Assembly: GCA_944321945.1 (NCBI GenBank)
Contig: CALUNE010000009.1
Coordinates: 1-64,000 of the forward strand
Direction: 5' to 3'
Origin: an uncultured Alistipes sp.
GTDB lineage: Bacteria; Bacteroidota; Bacteroidia; Bacteroidales; Rikenellaceae
Length of the DNA stretch: 64,000 bases
Below, piece after piece: positions 7,967-16,686 of this stretch. The position numbers were made by a program, and so were the translations under genes. The notes below the pieces were generated by a model. It saw only the letters and a list, made by a program, of their open reading frames with translations. It ran no database searches and was not told the origin of the DNA. The first letter of the stretch is position 1. Every line of letters begins with the position of its first letter.

Positions 7967-9565
7967 ATGAAGAAAAGAGATTCCATCCATGTACTTCTTG
8001 CAGCAGCCGCGCTGCTACTTGCCATGGCTGCCTGCACGAAGGACGAACTGGCGGACGGCAACCGTCTGCCCGAAGGACAATACCCCCTTGAGATAGCCTG
8101 CATCACCCTCGGCGTGGAGGGCGGCGAGGCGCAGCCCTGGGGCGCACCGCAGACGCGCGTCAGCGAGATTGCGGACGGCACGGGCAGCGTGTTCGACGCG
8201 GGCGACCGGTTCGCCGTGCAGATAGACGGCAAGGAAGAGGTCGGCACCTACACCGTGCAGGATGACCACACCGTCAAAGCCGAAACGCCCCTGTACTGGA
8301 GCGACCGCAACAACCACACCGTCAATGCCTGGTACCCCGCCACGGACGGCACCATCGACCTCGGCAACCAGAGCCAAAGTCTTGCCTATCTGCTGAGCGG
8401 TACGGGCACGGGCAAATATCCAGATCCCGTCACGCTGAACTTCACCCATGCTCTGGCGAAGGTACGCATCACGCCTTCGGACGAGGCAATCAACAAGGTG
8501 CAGAGCCTCCAGCTCTATACCTACACACAGTGTACCTACGAAAAAGGCAAGGCCGGACAAGGCTCGCAAGAGGGCTGGATAGAGATGAAGAAGTGCGAAT
8601 ACACCGAGAACGGCGCCACCACCACCTGCTGGGAGGCGAACGTGGTGCCCGGCTATTCCATTTCGAAACTTCGGGCAAACGGCATCGAGGTGCGCGACCT
8701 CTCCTCCGCCTTCACCCCCGAGGCGGGCAAGTTCTACAATATCACACTGAATTATGACAAGGGATATAACCTGTCTGCTGACGGCAGGACCTACGAGGTT
8801 TACAACGCCAACGGGCTGCTGGCATGGAACAAAGCCGTACAGGGCAACCTCTCGCTGAACTGCACCCTGACCGACGACATCGACCTTACTGGCAAAGAGT
8901 GGACGCCGATAGGAGACTACAATAACCGATACACCGGCACCTTCGACGGCGGCAACCATACCATCACGGGGCTGACTATCAACCAGTATGGAAGCTATGT
9001 GGGGATGATTGGCTTCCTCGACTCCGGTGGCACGGTGCAGAACTTGACGCTGGAAAACGTGAATATAACCGGCAACGTGCATATAATCTACGGCGGCGGC
9101 GACATTGTTGGCAGCGTGGTGGGAGACAACCACGGCACCGTGACCGCCTGCACTGCCTCGGGCAACGTCTCCGGCACCTTCTGTATCGGCGGCGTGGTGG
9201 GATGGAACCACGGCACCGTGACCGCCTGCTACCACGCCTCGGGCAACGTCTCCGGCACCTCCCATATCGGCGGCGTGGTGGGACGCAACACATCCGGCAC
9301 CGTGACCGCCTGCTACCACGCCACGGGCAACGTCTCCGGCACCTCCAATGTCGGCGGCGTGGTGGGATACAACATATCCAGTACCCTGACCGCCTGCTAC
9401 TGGAGCGGCCTCCCCGACAATGACAACGGTGGAGCCACGAAGGTGGACGGCACAACCGTTACCTGGCAGAACGCCGTTGATGCCATGAACACCGCCCTGC
9501 AGAGTGCAGGTTCAGAGTGGCGTTACGAACTCACCGGAGCATTGCCTACCTTGAAGAAACAGTAA
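7967..9565 (+). CDS. Fimbrillin-like lipoprotein with GLUG repeats, candidate tip adhesin
   Basis: A 532-residue lipoprotein with lipobox AMAAC (Cys23). PQTRV (Arg64) is a plausible pilin processing site. A fimbrillin-like domain spans about 65-260 (FDAGDRFAVQI, NAWYPATDG, NFTHALAKVRITP). From about residue 270 the protein changes to a beta-helical region starting with YEVYNANGLLAWN and containing FDGGNHTITGLTI, typical of GLUG proteins. Four near-identical units around GGVVG...GTVTAC...GNVSGT follow. I start it at the ATG at 7967, next to the signal peptide; the frame is open back to 7823 but without support. A repeat-bearing C-terminus on a pilin domain suggests a tip or adhesin subunit. 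Confidence 0.8.
   Translation: MKKRDSIHVLLAAAALLLAMAACTKDELADGNRLPEGQYPLEIACITLGVEGGEAQPWGAPQTRVSEIADGTGSVFDAGDRFAVQIDGKEEVGTYTVQDDHTVKAETPLYWSDRNNHTVNAWYPATDGTIDLGNQSQSLAYLLSGTGTGKYPDPVTLNFTHALAKVRITPSDEAINKVQSLQLYTYTQCTYEKGKAGQGSQEGWIEMKKCEYTENGATTTCWEANVVPGYSISKLRANGIEVRDLSSAFTPEAGKFYNITLNYDKGYNLSADGRTYEVYNANGLLAWNKAVQGNLSLNCTLTDDIDLTGKEWTPIGDYNNRYTGTFDGGNHTITGLTINQYGSYVGMIGFLDSGGTVQNLTLENVNITGNVHIIYGGGDIVGSVVGDNHGTVTACTASGNVSGTFCIGGVVGWNHGTVTACYHASGNVSGTSHIGGVVGRNTSGTVTACYHATGNVSGTSNVGGVVGYNISSTLTACYWSGLPDNDNGGATKVDGTTVTWQNAVDAMNTALQSAGSEWRYELTGALPTLKKQ
9110..9400 (+). repeat. Tandem GLUG-encoding repeats, 78-84 nt
   Basis: Four units begin at 9110, 9188, 9269 and 9353 with GGCRGCGTGGTGGGA. 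The middle two are nearly identical over most of their length (CACGGCACCGTGACCGCCTG, CGGGCAACGTCTCCGGCACC). All length steps are multiples of three, so gain or loss of a unit would keep the frame. Confidence 0.85.
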
Positions 9566-9570
9566 ACCGT

Positions 9571-9594
9571 CGGGCGGGATTCCGGCCCCGCCCG
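9571..9594 (+). terminator. GC-rich hairpin after the fimbrial operon
   Basis: CGGGCGGG (9571-9578) pairs with CCCGCCCG (9587-9594), six bases after the stop codon. No T tract follows, so it may act as a 3'-end stabiliser or a weak terminator. Confidence 0.4.
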
Positions 9595-9688
9595 CAACCG
9601 GAACCCCGGCGCGGATCGCGCGGCGCCCCGTATCGGATGCCAAGACGGCAGCTGCATGAGAATCCGCCGACAAAAAAACGCCCGCGGA

Positions 9689-9719
9689 TTTGGTTTTTCA
9701 AAATTTTTTAGTATATTTG
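9689..9719 (+). promoter_or_regulatory. Promoter of the pheA leader and operon
   Basis: TTTG at 9689-9692 and TATATTTG at 9712-9719 match both consensus elements with a 19-base spacer. Transcription would start near 9725, about 17 bases before the leader peptide ATG. Confidence 0.88.
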
Positions 9720-9741
9720 TACCCAACAAGAGAGACAAACC

Positions 9742-9825
9742 ATGAGACTTTACGGTTTTGCATATTGCTTTTATTACTTTTTCTTTTATGCCAAAGGAAA
9801 AAGCGGGAGCGTATGCATCGGGTGA
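9742..9825 (+). CDS. pheL: Phe/Tyr-rich leader peptide of the pheA operon
   Basis: A 27-codon frame from ATG at 9742 to TGA at 9823. Residues 4-16 read YGFAYCFYYFFFY: ten of thirteen are Phe (5) or Tyr (5), with no Trp. It lies between a strong promoter and a strong terminator placed directly before pheA, the classical layout of ribosome-mediated attenuation. Codons 10-16 (9769-9789) are the expected stall site; a ribosome stalled there would leave bases from about 9803 free to form the antiterminator. The symbol is by analogy with the enterobacterial pheA leader; the sequence itself is different. The peptide is not expected to act apart from its translation. Confidence 0.87.
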   Translation: MRLYGFAYCFYYFFFYAKGKSGSVCIG

Positions 9826-9875
9826 CACCCCGGACCGAATCGTCGAAACAACGCATACTCACATGAAAATCCCGC
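9803..9875 (+). promoter_or_regulatory. Antiterminator pairing of the pheA attenuator
   Basis: GCGGGA (9803-9808) can pair with TCCCGC (9870-9875), and GTATGC (9811-9816) with GCATAC (9853-9858), with G9809-C9860 between them. This long-range stem uses the 5' arm of the terminator, so the two folds exclude each other. A ribosome that finishes the leader (stop at 9823) covers 9803-9816 and lets the terminator form; one stalled at the Phe/Tyr codons leaves that stretch free. Confidence 0.7.
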
Positions 9876-9897
9876 ACGAAACCCGTGCGGGATTTTT
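9866..9897 (+). terminator. Attenuator terminator upstream of pheA
   Basis: CCCGCACG (9871-9878) pairs with CGTGCGGG (9884-9891) around a 5-base loop, extended by AAAAT/ATTTT. T residues run 9893-9897, 18 bases before the pheA start. Confidence 0.92.
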
Positions 9898-9914
9898 CTT
9901 TAATCAACAACGCC

Positions 9915-10760
9915 ATGGACAGAATCGCCATACAGGGCATCGCAGGATGCTACCACGAAACCGCCGCCCGCCGCTACTTCACCGATCGGGAGATCGAGGT
10001 GCTGCCCTGCTCGAGTTTCGAACGGCTCTTCGAACGGCTGGCCGAAGACCCCGCGCTGCTGGGCATCGCCGCCATCGAAAACACCATCGCCGGAAGCCTG
10101 CTCCCCAACCATGAGCTGCTCCAGCGCAGCCACGCCCGCATCGTCGGCGAACAGAAAATCCGCATCTCACACGTCATCGCCGCACTGCCCGGCGAGCGAC
10201 TGGAGTCCATCCGCGAAGTCCACTCCCATCCCATCGCCCTGATGCAGTGCGGCGAATTTCTCAAGAGCCGCCCCGACATGAAGGTCGTCGAACGGGACGA
10301 CACGGCCGGCAGTGCCCGCGAGATCGCCCGAGAACGCCTCGCCGGAACGGCCGCCATCTGCGGAGCCGACGCCGCCCGAATGTACGGACTCAAGATCCTG
10401 CAGCGCGGCATCGAGACCAACCGCCACAACTTCACGCGCTTTCTGCTGCTGGCCGACGAAAGCCGCGCCGCCGAATTCTCCGACCCACGACGCACGAACA
10501 AGGCCTCGCTCGTCTTCACGCTCCGCCACACACAGGGCTCGCTGTCGAAGGTGCTGACCGTCCTTTCGTTCTACGACATCAACCTCACGAAGATCCAGTC
10601 GCTGCCGATCATCGGCCGCGAATGGGAGTACCGGTTCTACGTCGACGTCACCTTCGACGACCCCGTCCGATACCGCCAGGCCATCGACGCGGCCCGCCCG
10701 CTGACCAGCGAATTCCGCATCCTGGGCGAATATGCCGAGTGCGGCAGTCCCGAAATCTGA
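9915..10760 (+). CDS. pheA: Prephenate dehydratase
   Basis: A 281-residue cytosolic monofunctional enzyme that converts prephenate to phenylpyruvate in phenylalanine synthesis. The catalytic domain (1-180) has AAIENTIAGS (52-61) and the essential TRF motif (Thr174-Arg-Phe176). A C-terminal ACT domain (about 195-275) follows, with KASLVFTL and KIQSLPI in place of the usual GALV and ESRP motifs; in this family it binds Phe for feedback inhibition. The ATG at 9915 is chosen because the open frame before it lies inside the attenuator terminator. The DAHP synthase/chorismate mutase gene follows after 60 bases, so both enzymes are probably under the same Phe/Tyr attenuation. Confidence 0.95.
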   Translation: MDRIAIQGIAGCYHETAARRYFTDREIEVLPCSSFERLFERLAEDPALLGIAAIENTIAGSLLPNHELLQRSHARIVGEQKIRISHVIAALPGERLESIREVHSHPIALMQCGEFLKSRPDMKVVERDDTAGSAREIARERLAGTAAICGADAARMYGLKILQRGIETNRHNFTRFLLLADESRAAEFSDPRRTNKASLVFTLRHTQGSLSKVLTVLSFYDINLTKIQSLPIIGREWEYRFYVDVTFDDPVRYRQAIDAARPLTSEFRILGEYAECGSPEI

Positions 10761-10820
10761 ACCGCCGGCCGAAACGGCGGCCCCAACCACGCATCACGAA
10801 CAACAAAAAACAATAACACC

Positions 10821-11885
10821 ATGAACGACATTCAACCCATCACACTTCCCGGGGTCGATCCCCGGCGGCCGCTGGTCATCGCAGGTCCGTGCAGCGCCGA
10901 GACCGAAGAACAGGTACTCGAAACGGCCCGCATTCTCGCTTCGGAAGGCATCCGCATCTACCGGGCCGGCCTGTGGAAACCGCGCACCAAACCCGGAGGC
11001 TTCGAGGGGGTCGGCGAACGGGGCATCCCGTGGCTGCAGCGCGTCAAACGCGAAACGGGCATGTACACCGCTACGGAGGTCGCCACGCGGCAGCACGTCG
11101 AAACGGCCCTCAAGGGCGGCGTCGATCTGCTCTGGATCGGTGCCCGCACGGCGGCCAACCCCTTCGCCATGCAGGAGATTGCCGATGCCCTGCGCGGGGT
11201 CGACATCCCGGTGCTGGTGAAAAATCCCGTCAGCCCCGACCTCGAACTGTGGATCGGCGCCATCGAGCGCATCTACAACGCCGGAATCCGCCGGCTGGGA
11301 GCCATCCACCGCGGCTTCACCTCCATCGACAAGAGCATCTACCGCAACCACCCGATGTGGGCCATCCCCATCGAGCTGCACCGCCGTCTGCCCGAACTGC
11401 CGATCTTCTGCGACCCGAGCCACATCGGCGGCAAACGCGAACTGATCGCCCCGCTGTCGCAACAGGCCATGGACATCGGGTTCGACGGCCTGATCATCGA
11501 GGCTCACTGCGCGCCCGACTGCGCCTGGAGCGACAAGGCCCAGCAGGTGACGCCCGATGCCCTGGCCTACATTCTGCGCAACCTGGTCATCCGCGAGCAG
11601 ACCGTCACCACGGACAGTCTCAATGAACTGCGCGCCCAGATCGACAAGCTGGACGATCAGCTGCTCGAACTGCTCGTGCGGCGGATGCGCGTCTCGCGCG
11701 ACATCGGTCAGTACAAGAAGGAGCACGACATGCCCATCCTCCAGACACAGCGTTACGAGGAGCTGCTGGCCCGCCGCGCCGCTCAGGCCGTCGAACTGGG
11801 CATGGACCGCGAATTCATGCGGACGGTCATGCAGGCCATCCACGAAGAGTCGGTCCGTCAGCAGATGGAGATCCTCGGCCGGTAA
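10821..11885 (+). CDS. Bifunctional DAHP synthase / chorismate mutase (AroQ type)
   Basis: A 354-residue fusion. The N-terminal part (1-260) is a KDO8P/type I-beta DAHP synthase: GPCSAE (22-27), KPRTKPGGFEG (53-63), and DPSHIGGKR near 190. It joins phosphoenolpyruvate and erythrose-4-phosphate, the first step of the shikimate pathway. The C-terminal part (about 262-354) is an all-helical AroQ chorismate mutase (LNELRAQIDKLDDQLLELL, then SRDIGQYKKEH), which makes prephenate, the substrate of the PheA encoded just upstream. The same fusion is common in Bacteroidales. No tyrA or aminotransferase gene follows; a repeat array lies after the stop. Confidence 0.95.
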   Translation: MNDIQPITLPGVDPRRPLVIAGPCSAETEEQVLETARILASEGIRIYRAGLWKPRTKPGGFEGVGERGIPWLQRVKRETGMYTATEVATRQHVETALKGGVDLLWIGARTAANPFAMQEIADALRGVDIPVLVKNPVSPDLELWIGAIERIYNAGIRRLGAIHRGFTSIDKSIYRNHPMWAIPIELHRRLPELPIFCDPSHIGGKRELIAPLSQQAMDIGFDGLIIEAHCAPDCAWSDKAQQVTPDALAYILRNLVIREQTVTTDSLNELRAQIDKLDDQLLELLVRRMRVSRDIGQYKKEHDMPILQTQRYEELLARRAAQAVELGMDREFMRTVMQAIHEESVRQQMEILGR

Positions 11886-11917
11886 GCCCCCGGCTTGCCG
11901 GGACCCGGCCGGGAGGG

Positions 11918-11998
11918 CGCAAAACGGAGCGGAAAGGGCGCAAAACGGGGCGGAAGTAGTCGCAAAACGGGGCGGAAGTAGCCGCAAAACGGGGCGGT
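11918..11998. repeat. GC-rich tandem repeat, 22-nt unit, about four copies
   Basis: Units starting CGCAAAACGGRGCGGAA begin at 11918, 11939, 11961 and 11983; the first is 21 nt and the last is partial. There are no spacers, so it is a minisatellite rather than a CRISPR array. It lies 33 bases after the DAHP synthase stop. Confidence 0.88.
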
Positions 11999-12081
11999 CA
12001 TCCCCAACAAATCCCGTCCGGCGGCTGTTACATTTCGGTGAAAAGTCAGCCACGTGGCGTGTAACATCCGTGAATGTTGTG

Positions 12082-12089
12082 TAAATTTG
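12082..12089 (+). promoter_or_regulatory. -7 element of the two-component operon
   Basis: TAAATTTG fits TAnnTTTG, 23 bases before the response-regulator ATG. TGTTACA (12026-12032) and TGTAACA (12060-12066), reverse complements of each other, lie just upstream and may be regulator sites. Confidence 0.6.
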
Positions 12090-12111
12090 GCGCGGATTCA
12101 AACCCGAAGCT

Positions 12112-12792
12112 ATGGCAAAACACAAAATCCTCGTGGTCGACGACGAAGAGTCGCTGTGCGAAATTCTCCAGTTCAACCTCGAAGTCGAGGGATACGACGT
12201 CGACGTGGCCTACAGCGCCGAACAGGCCCTCGAAATGCACCCCGAACGCTACTCGCTCATCCTGCTCGACGTGATGATGGGCGAAATGAGCGGCTTCCGC
12301 ATGGCCCGCATCCTGAAGGAGAACCCCGAAACGGCCCGCGTGCCGGTGATCTTCTGCACGGCCAAGGACTCCGAAGACGACACCGTCGCCGGACTGAATC
12401 TCGGCGCCGACGACTACATTGCCAAACCCTTCTCGATCCGCGAAGTGCTGGCCCGCGTGCGCAGCGTGCTGCGCCGCACCGCCTCGGCCGAACCCGAACA
12501 CGAAACCATCGTCTTCGAGGGCCTCGAAATGGATCTCAAACGCAAGGTCTGCACGCTGGACGGCTCGGAACTCGCCCTCACGAAGAAGGAGTTCGAGATC
12601 CTGGCCCTGCTGCTCGCCCATCGCGGCGTGATCTTCTCGCGCGAGGAGATCCTCCACCGCATCTGGAGCGACGAGGTGATCGTGCTGGACCGCACGATCG
12701 ACGTCAACATCACCCGCCTGCGCCGCAAGATCGGCCCCTACGGCAAACACATCGTCACGCGTCTGGGATATGGCTACGGCTTTGAAGAGTAG
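12112..12792 (+). CDS. OmpR/PhoB-family response regulator
   Basis: A 226-residue cytosolic regulator. The receiver domain (1-118) has the acidic pair D10/D11, phospho-acceptor D53 in LLDVMMGEMSG, T82 and K104 in the AKPFS motif. The winged-helix DNA-binding domain (about 128-225) contains ALTKKEFEILALLLAHRG and VDVNITRLRRKIG-like recognition segments ending RLGYGYGFEE. The histidine-kinase gene overlaps its end by 23 bases, and a Pit-family phosphate transporter gene with a PhoU-like tail follows. That context suggests a PhoB-like role, but an RprY-type stress regulator is the main alternative; nothing in the sequence settles it. Confidence 0.93.
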   Translation: MAKHKILVVDDEESLCEILQFNLEVEGYDVDVAYSAEQALEMHPERYSLILLDVMMGEMSGFRMARILKENPETARVPVIFCTAKDSEDDTVAGLNLGADDYIAKPFSIREVLARVRSVLRRTASAEPEHETIVFEGLEMDLKRKVCTLDGSELALTKKEFEILALLLAHRGVIFSREEILHRIWSDEVIVLDRTIDVNITRLRRKIGPYGKHIVTRLGYGYGFEE

Positions 12793-14218
12793 ACTCTCCT
12801 ACCATCGGCGGCTCTTTCTGCTGCTGCTCGCCTTCTCGTGGACGCTCGTAGCCTGCTTCGTACTCTTCCAGTACGGCCGCGAGAAGCACTTCAAGGCCGA
12901 ACGGCTCAACGCACGGCTGCAGCTCTTCAACCTGCGGATGCTCGACGCCCTGGACGAGGGCGAGGATCCCGCCTCGTTCATCGCCACCCACGACGAACCC
13001 TTCGAGGAGCTGCGCATCACGCTCATCGACCGCGCCGGACACGTCCTCTTCGACAACTCGCTCGACACACTCCCGACGGCCAACCACCTCGACCGTCCCG
13101 AAGTGGTCGATGCCCTGGCCAACGGCTCGGGATACATCATCCGCCGCCATTCGGCGAGCACCCATCTCAACTACTTCTATTCGGCCCAGCTCGGCGACCG
13201 CTACATCGTCCGCTCGGCCGTTCCCTACTCGCTGACGCTGAGCGAGGTGCTGGCCGCCGACCGCGAATTTCTCTGGTTCATGCTCGGCATCACGCTGCTG
13301 ATGAGCATCGCGGGCTACTTCGCCACACGGCGGCTCGGCCACAACATCTCGCGGCTGAACGACTTCGCCGAACGTGCCGAACGCGGCGAACGGATCGATG
13401 AAGTCGAACCCTTCCCGCACGACGAACTGGGCGAAATCTCGAACCACATCATCCGCCTCTACGCCCGCCTGCAGCGCACCACCGCCGACCGCGACCGCGA
13501 ACACGCCCTGGCCCTGCACGAGGAGCAGGAGAAGATCCGCATCAAGAAACAGCTCACCAACAACATCAACCACGAGCTGAAGACCCCCGTAGCGGCCATT
13601 CAGGGCTATCTGGAGACGCTGCTGGCCAATCCGCGGATCGACGAGCGCCACCGCCGGGAGTTCCTCGAAAAGAGCGCCGCACAGACCGAACGGCTGCGGC
13701 GGCTGCTCGCCGACGTGTCGACCATCACGCGCATGGACGAGGCGAGCCAGCTGATCCAGAAGGAGCCCGTCGTTCTGAACGACCTGATCGACGAAGTGGC
13801 CGACGAGATGGCCCTCAAACCCGCCGAACAGCGGTTGCGCGTGAACGTCGACTTCCCGAAACAGGTCGAGATCCTCGGCAATCCGGCGCTGCTGGGTTCG
13901 ATCTTCCGCAACCTGGCCGACAACGCCTCGGCCTACTCCGGCGGCCGCGACATCTACATCCGGCTGCTCGACGACACGCCCGACGAGTGCACGATCCTCT
14001 TTGCCGACAACGGCATCGGCGTCGGCGAGGAGCATCTGGCCCACCTCTTCGAACGTTTCTACCGCGTCGACAAGGGGCGTTCGCGCAAAATGGGCGGGAC
14101 GGGCCTCGGCCTCTCGATCGTCAAGAACGCTGTGATGATCCACGGCGGCACGATCACGGCCCGCAACCGCGACCGCGGCGGCCTGGAATTTGTCTTCACG
14201 CTGAAAAAAAAGAGCTGA
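12770..14218 (+). CDS. Sensor histidine kinase, PhoR-like by context
   Basis: A 482-residue inner-membrane kinase with two membrane segments (about 14-34 and 167-187) enclosing a periplasmic sensor region of about 130 residues. A HAMP-like linker (188-240) follows. The HisKA motif is NNINHELKTP with phospho-acceptor H268, and the catalytic ATPase domain (about 370-480) has the N box NLADNASAYS, ADNGIGVG and GGTGLGLSIV. It is translationally coupled to the response regulator (23-base overlap), which is its obvious partner. I keep the ATG at 12770 because it gives a basic N-terminus before the first membrane segment. Confidence 0.92.
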   Translation: MATALKSRLSYHRRLFLLLLAFSWTLVACFVLFQYGREKHFKAERLNARLQLFNLRMLDALDEGEDPASFIATHDEPFEELRITLIDRAGHVLFDNSLDTLPTANHLDRPEVVDALANGSGYIIRRHSASTHLNYFYSAQLGDRYIVRSAVPYSLTLSEVLAADREFLWFMLGITLLMSIAGYFATRRLGHNISRLNDFAERAERGERIDEVEPFPHDELGEISNHIIRLYARLQRTTADRDREHALALHEEQEKIRIKKQLTNNINHELKTPVAAIQGYLETLLANPRIDERHRREFLEKSAAQTERLRRLLADVSTITRMDEASQLIQKEPVVLNDLIDEVADEMALKPAEQRLRVNVDFPKQVEILGNPALLGSIFRNLADNASAYSGGRDIYIRLLDDTPDECTILFADNGIGVGEEHLAHLFERFYRVDKGRSRKMGGTGLGLSIVKNAVMIHGGTITARNRDRGGLEFVFTLKKKS

Positions 14219-14439
14219 ACGCCGATGTTTCACGACGTTGCAACGCGCTCTTAACCGTTTTGTAATATCTGTTTCGGACCTTTGCTCCCGGTAAGCCCAA
14301 GCCCCGGACAGTCCCCGGCACAGCGCCTCCGACCCGCTCCGCCCCCCCAACCCGGAGAAACGGTCAGGCCGCCCAGCGTCGACTTCCGGACATCGGCTTT
14401 TCCACCGGCAAATTCTAAAATCGGAACAGATATTTCACT

Positions 14440-16686
14440 ATGTCGCCCTTGTTTACCGCCATCGTCATCATTCTGGCCATCCTGGCCGTGATGGGCATTG
14501 TCGTGGGTGTCGCCAACGACGCCATCAACTTCCTCAATTCGGCCATCGGCTCGAAAGTCGCCCCGCGCCGCACGATTCTCTGGATCGCCGCCGCCGGCAT
14601 CCTGATCGGTACGCTCACCTCGAGCGGCATGATGGAGGTCGCCCGCAGCGGCGTCTTCTATCCGGCGCAGTTCTCCTTCCCGGAGATCATGATGCTCTTC
14701 CTGGGCATGATGCTCGGCAACGTGCTGCTGCTCGACCTCTACAACACGCTCGGACTGCCGACCTCGACCACCGTCTCGATGGTCTTCGGACTGCTGGGCG
14801 CCGCCGTCGCCACGGCCCTCTTCCGCATCTCGTCCGATCCGGCCTACTCGCTGCAGGACCTCTCGCAGTTCATCAACACGGGAAAGGCCATGGTCATCAT
14901 CGCCGCCATCCTGCTCTCGGTGGCCTTCGCCTTCGTCGCCGGACTCATCTACATGTACGTCTCGCGGCTGATCTTCTCGTTCCGCTATGCGCCGGTTTTC
15001 CGCCGCTGGGGCGCCGTATGGTGCGGCATCTCGCTCTCGGGAATCCTCTACTTCGCCCTCTTCAAGGGGCTCAAGAGCTCGGGACTGATCCCCACGTCGG
15101 TCTCGGAGTACGTCACCGACCACGTCCTGCTCACGCTGCTGGTCTTCTGGGTGGTGGCGGCCGCCGTGCTGTGGATCTTCCAGCGCATGCGGCTCAACAT
15201 CATGCGCATCACCATCCTCTCGGGAACGTTCGCCCTGGCGCTGGCCTTCGCCGGAAACGACCTGGTCAACTTCATCGGCGTGCCGCTGGCCAGCTTCGAC
15301 GCCTGGCAGATCGCCCGTGACGCCGGCAGCGAGGCCATCATGATGGGACAGCTCGAAGCCCCGGCCCGCGCCAACTTCCTGATTCTGCTCGCCTCGGGTC
15401 TGATCATGATCCTGACGCTCTTCTTCTCGAAAAAGTCGCAGCACGTGGCCGAAACCGAACTCTCGCTCGCCTCGCAGCACGAAGAGGAGGAGCGCTTCGG
15501 CTCGACGTTCCTCTCGCGCAGTCTGGTGCGGCTGACGCTCATGGCCAACCACCTCTGGACGGGCATCGTTCCCCAGCGCGTGCAGCAGGCTATCGACCGC
15601 CGCTTCGAACCGCTGCCCGTCGAGGAGCGCACCTCGGCCCAGTATGACATGATCCGCGCCGTGGTCAACCTGACGGCCGCCTCGGTGCTGATCGCCATCG
15701 GCACGTCGTACAAACTCCCGCTGTCGACCACCTACGTCGTCTTCATGGTGGCCATGGGCTCGTCGCTGGCCGACCGCACGTGGGGCCGCGAAAGCGCCGT
15801 CTACCGCATCACGGGCGTGATGGCCGTCATCTCGGGGTGGTTCATCACCGCACTGGGCGGGTTCCTCATCGCCCTGGCCGTCACGGCCGTGCTGCTCTGG
15901 GGCGGATGGGTGGCCGTCGTGGCACTGACAGCCCTCTGCGCCTGGCTGCTCGTCCGCAGCCACCGCAAAACCCCCGCACTGAAGGAGGAGGCCGAAAAGG
16001 CCCTGCTCCCGCTCGAAAAGGCCGAAACCCCCGACGAGGTGCTCTGCGCCTGCATCGGCGAGGTCTGCAACACGATGCAGGAGGTCACGCGCATCTACAA
16101 CCGCACGCTGGTGGCCGTCTTCAAGGAGAACCGCAAGGTCCTGAAGGAGATGGTCCGCGACTCGAACCGTCTCTACGAAGAGGCCCGCGAACGCAAATAC
16201 AACATCATGCCCACGCTGCGGCGCCTGCAGCAATGCGACATCGATACGGGACACTTCTACGTGCAGGTGGTCGACTACCTCTCGGAGGTGACCAAGGCCC
16301 TGATCCACATCACGCGCCCGTCGTTCGAACACATCGACAACAACCACGAAGGCCTGTCAAAGGAGCAGACCATCGACCTGATGCGCGTGAACGACCAGGT
16401 GGAGGCCATCTTCGACAAGATCAACGACATGCTCGCCTCGAAGGACTTTTCGGATCTGGACCTGGTGCTCGAGATGCGCGACCGCCTCTTCGACACGATC
16501 GTCGAGGCCGTCAAGAGCCAGCTGCGCCGCATCAACGGCGACCCGCAGACCTCGACCCGCGCCAGCGTCCTCTATCTGACGATCCTCAACGAGACGAAGA
16601 CCATGGTGCTGCAGTCGCGCAACCTGCTCAAGTCGCAGCGCTACTTCCTCGAATCGCAGCACGAGATCGCCCCCGAAAAGAGGTGA
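14440..16686 (+). CDS. Inorganic phosphate transporter (Pit family) with C-terminal PhoU-like domain
   Basis: A 748-residue inner-membrane protein. The duplicated Pit signature appears as GVANDAINF (about 23-31) and AGNDLVNF (Asn273). Ten or more membrane helices occupy about 1-515. A soluble helical region (about 530-748, rich in Glu, Arg and Lys, with NTMQEVTRIYNRTL) resembles a PhoU domain fused to the transporter, as often seen in Bacteroidetes. It imports phosphate with a cation. The gene stands 221 bases after the kinase; CTTTTT-type signals are absent there, but TTTTG (14258-14262) and GACCTTTG (14277-14284) could form a poor promoter. A GC-rich hairpin follows the stop. Confidence 0.92.
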   Translation: MSPLFTAIVIILAILAVMGIVVGVANDAINFLNSAIGSKVAPRRTILWIAAAGILIGTLTSSGMMEVARSGVFYPAQFSFPEIMMLFLGMMLGNVLLLDLYNTLGLPTSTTVSMVFGLLGAAVATALFRISSDPAYSLQDLSQFINTGKAMVIIAAILLSVAFAFVAGLIYMYVSRLIFSFRYAPVFRRWGAVWCGISLSGILYFALFKGLKSSGLIPTSVSEYVTDHVLLTLLVFWVVAAAVLWIFQRMRLNIMRITILSGTFALALAFAGNDLVNFIGVPLASFDAWQIARDAGSEAIMMGQLEAPARANFLILLASGLIMILTLFFSKKSQHVAETELSLASQHEEEERFGSTFLSRSLVRLTLMANHLWTGIVPQRVQQAIDRRFEPLPVEERTSAQYDMIRAVVNLTAASVLIAIGTSYKLPLSTTYVVFMVAMGSSLADRTWGRESAVYRITGVMAVISGWFITALGGFLIALAVTAVLLWGGWVAVVALTALCAWLLVRSHRKTPALKEEAEKALLPLEKAETPDEVLCACIGEVCNTMQEVTRIYNRTLVAVFKENRKVLKEMVRDSNRLYEEARERKYNIMPTLRRLQQCDIDTGHFYVQVVDYLSEVTKALIHITRPSFEHIDNNHEGLSKEQTIDLMRVNDQVEAIFDKINDMLASKDFSDLDLVLEMRDRLFDTIVEAVKSQLRRINGDPQTSTRASVLYLTILNETKTMVLQSRNLLKSQRYFLESQHEIAPEKR

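Noticed and set aside
14251-14284. E. coli-type Pho box before the Pit transporter gene
   Set aside because: Only a loose match to CTGTCAT repeats with the wrong spacing; kept only as part of the TGTnAYA observation.
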